Origin: an uncultured Oscillibacter sp.
GTDB taxonomy: Bacteria > Bacillota > Clostridia > Oscillospirales > Oscillospiraceae
Assembly (NCBI GenBank): GCA_910576845.1
Contig: CAJTJA010000016.1
Coordinates: forward strand, 1-40,230
Reading direction: 5' to 3'
DNA length: 40,230 nucleotides
Part shown: positions 39,053-40,230 of the stretch, piece by piece
Numbering within the stretch: position 1 is the first letter of the stretch
Layout of the letters: the number at the start of each line of letters is the position of its first letter
Notes under the pieces: model-generated
Databases searched by the model: none
Told to the model about the DNA's origin: nothing
Seen by the model: the letters and a program-made list of their open reading frames with translations, nothing else
Program-made: the position numbers and the translations under genes

Positions 39053-39081
39053 AGTATAGCACCCCGCCGGGGGAAACGCAA
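39053..39081 (-). promoter_or_regulatory. Sigma-A promoter of the lipoprotein gene
   Basis: Minus-strand TTGCGT (39081-39076), 17-bp spacer, TATACT (39058-39053). The -35 box directly follows the terminator stem of khpA. Confidence 0.7.
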
Positions 39082-39111
39082 GCGGCACGCGGGGATTCCC
39101 CGCGTGCCGCT
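39081..39111 (-). terminator. Terminator after khpA
   Basis: AGCGGCACGCGGGG (39081-39094) pairs with CCCCGCGTGCCGCT (39098-39111). The run after it on the minus strand is only TTGCGTTT. Confidence 0.7.
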
Positions 39112-39119
39112 GATGTTAC

Positions 39120-39350
39120 TCAGTCCACTATATCGACGGAAACCTTGATGCCCTCCCGCTGGGCGCGGGAACGGATAACCGTGCGGATTTCCTTGGCGAT
39201 GCGGCCCTGCCGTCCGATGACCTTGCCCATGTCCTCGGGAGCCACGCGCAGTTCCAGGGTCAGCTCCTGACTTCCTTGGGATTCCGTTACGGAAACAGCG
39301 TCAGGATGATCCACCAGGTTCCTGGCGATATAGAGCAGCAAGTCCTTCAT
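39120..39350 (-). CDS. khpA: KH-domain RNA-binding protein KhpA
   Basis: A 76-residue single KH domain protein (YlqC family) that binds small and other RNAs, often as a heterodimer with KhpB. The GxxG loop is IGRQGRIAKEIRTVIRS, with VAPEDMGKVIG before it. It lies 15 bp after rpsP in the usual order ffh-rpsP-khpA. A terminator follows directly, so rimM and trmD, which often continue this operon, are not here. Confidence 0.93.
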   Translation of the reverse strand: MKDLLLYIARNLVDHPDAVSVTESQGSQELTLELRVAPEDMGKVIGRQGRIAKEIRTVIRSRAQREGIKVSVDIVD

Positions 39351-39365
39351 GTGCTGCCCTCCGAA

Positions 39366-39605
39366 TCAGAGGACGTCCACTTTTTTCAGCAGAGCTCTGA
39401 CGGTGTCGGTGGGCTGGGCTCCGGACTTGATCCAGGCCTGGGCGCGCTCCGCGTCAATTTTGATGGCCGCCGGGGAGACGCAGGGATTGTACGTACCGAT
39501 CTCCTCGATAAAGCGGCCGTCACGGGGGAAGCGGGAATCGGCCACTACAACGCGGTAGAAGGGGGCCTTCTTGGCGCCCATGCGGCGCAGTCTGATTTTA
39601 ACCAT
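39366..39605 (-). CDS. rpsP: 30S ribosomal protein S16
   Basis: A 79-residue ribosomal protein of the small subunit, needed for 30S assembly. The sequence VKIRLRRMGAKKAPFYRVVVADSRFPRDGRFIEEIGTYNP is the S16 signature. Length is normal. It is preceded by GGAGGTACAGCAAAC and followed by khpA, 15 bp downstream. Confidence 0.97.
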   Translation of the reverse strand: MVKIRLRRMGAKKAPFYRVVVADSRFPRDGRFIEEIGTYNPCVSPAAIKIDAERAQAWIKSGAQPTDTVRALLKKVDVL

Positions 39606-39690
39606 GTTTGCTGTACCTCCAAAAATTTGTGAATGTCAGAATATTATTATAAATGCTGCATTTTATCTGGAAATGCTTCGCACTTATATC

Positions 39691-40230
39691 TCACTTGAAG
39701 CGCTTTTTCCGGCCGAAACCGTGGAGCCGCCCGCCCCGGCCGCCGCCGCCAAATTGAGGCATCCGGCCCTTGCTCATCTGCTTTGTGAGCTGCTGCATCA
39801 TATCGAACTGCTTTAAGAGGCGGTTTACATCCACCACCTCCAGCCCGCAGCCGGCGGCAATGCGTTTTTTCCGGCTGGCGTTCAGAATCTGTGGATTTTC
39901 CCGCTCCAGAGGGGTCATGGACAGAATGATAGCCTCTGTTCGGGCCATCTGCCGCTCGTCAATGGAAGCACCCTGCATCTGCTTGCTCAGGTTTCCCGGC
40001 ATCATGCCCAGAAGCTGGCTTAAATCGCCCATGCCCTTGAGCTGCTGAAGCTGGTCGTAATAGTCCTGGAGGGTGAAGCGGTTTTTTCTGAGCTTTTCCT
40101 CCAGCTTGGCGGCCTGCTTTTCGTCATAAGCCGCCTCGGCCTTCTCGATAAAGGAGAGCATGTCGCCCATGCCCAAAATGCGGGAGGCCATGCGGTCCGG
40201 GTGGAAGGGCTCGATCATGTCCAGCTTTTC
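39691..40230 (-). CDS. ffh: Signal recognition particle protein Ffh, C-terminal part
   Basis: Only the last 179 codons are in the window; the N-terminal N and G (GTPase) domains lie beyond 40230. The visible part starts in EKLDMIEPFHPDRMASRILGMGD and covers the M domain, which binds 4.5S RNA and signal peptides, with methionine-rich helices (LLGMMPGNLSKQM and FDMMQQLTKQMSKG) and the RNA-binding NASRKKRIAAGCG helix-turn-helix. It ends in a Gly/Arg/Lys-rich tail. It is the first visible gene of the ffh-rpsP-khpA cluster. Confidence 0.95.
   Translation of the reverse strand, partial: EKLDMIEPFHPDRMASRILGMGDMLSFIEKAEAAYDEKQAAKLEEKLRKNRFTLQDYYDQLQQLKGMGDLSQLLGMMPGNLSKQMQGASIDERQMARTEAIILSMTPLERENPQILNASRKKRIAAGCGLEVVDVNRLLKQFDMMQQLTKQMSKGRMPQFGGGGRGGRLHGFGRKKRFK

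Overview
The window looks like the chromosome of an anaerobic, endospore-forming member of the Clostridia, most likely Oscillospiraceae-like (Flavonifractor/Lawsonibacter/Intestinimonas type). This is an inference from high-GC coding sequence with AT-rich promoters, strong Shine-Dalgarno sites, spore genes (an alpha/beta-type SASP and both dipicolinate synthase subunits), a 2-hydroxyacyl-CoA dehydratase activase system, an FprA flavodiiron protein, and EF-P followed by a CD1247-type protein. I saw no rRNA, tRNA, CRISPR array or intact prophage.

Layout: 1-522 is non-coding and ends in a sigma-A promoter. 523-3108 is a membrane/regulatory operon (59-aa membrane peptide, DUF2975 protein, YozG-like HTH, DUF4173-like protein). 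3390-5973 is a BceRS-like two-component pair fused by overlaps to an RluA-type pseudouridine synthase. 6052-9553 on the minus strand holds a MATE exporter with a small membrane protein, a CD1247-type zinc-ribbon protein, efp and yqeG. A GH18-like protein diverges from yqeG. 10.6-11.0 kb holds a decayed IS5-type transposase. 11.1-15.5 kb (minus) holds an AbgB-like amidohydrolase and a polar amino acid ABC transporter.

15.9-21 kb (plus) carries pheB, hom and lysC, then an ACT protein paired with a DUF711/UPF0210 protein, then a SASP gene. 21.5-22.9 kb (minus) is dpaB-dpaA. 23.5-26.3 kb (minus) holds a ProXp-ala-like protein, murC and a TmrB-like protein with a broken P-loop. 26.4-27.7 kb is cca. 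28.1-33.2 kb (minus) holds a YjjG nucleotidase and a two-gene acyl-CoA dehydratase/activase system. 33.5-38.0 kb (plus) holds queH, a YtrA-type GntR/ABC/lipoprotein operon and an FprA flavoprotein. 38.1-40.2 kb (minus) holds a lipoprotein and the ffh-rpsP-khpA ribosome/SRP cluster, with ffh cut by the window end.

Functional links: lysC and hom feed the aspartate pathway, whose dihydrodipicolinate intermediate is the substrate of DpaAB, so precursor supply and spore DPA synthesis lie within about 5 kb. The most unusual items are the split activase, whose 975-residue chain has two ASKHA domains that each keep both cluster cysteines; a two-copy interspersed inverted-repeat element, one copy of which seems to supply a promoter; a leader terminator in front of the amidohydrolase gene; the K-to-N Walker A change in the TmrB-like protein; and a possible relic of a holin-like toxin gene in the 23-kb intergenic region.
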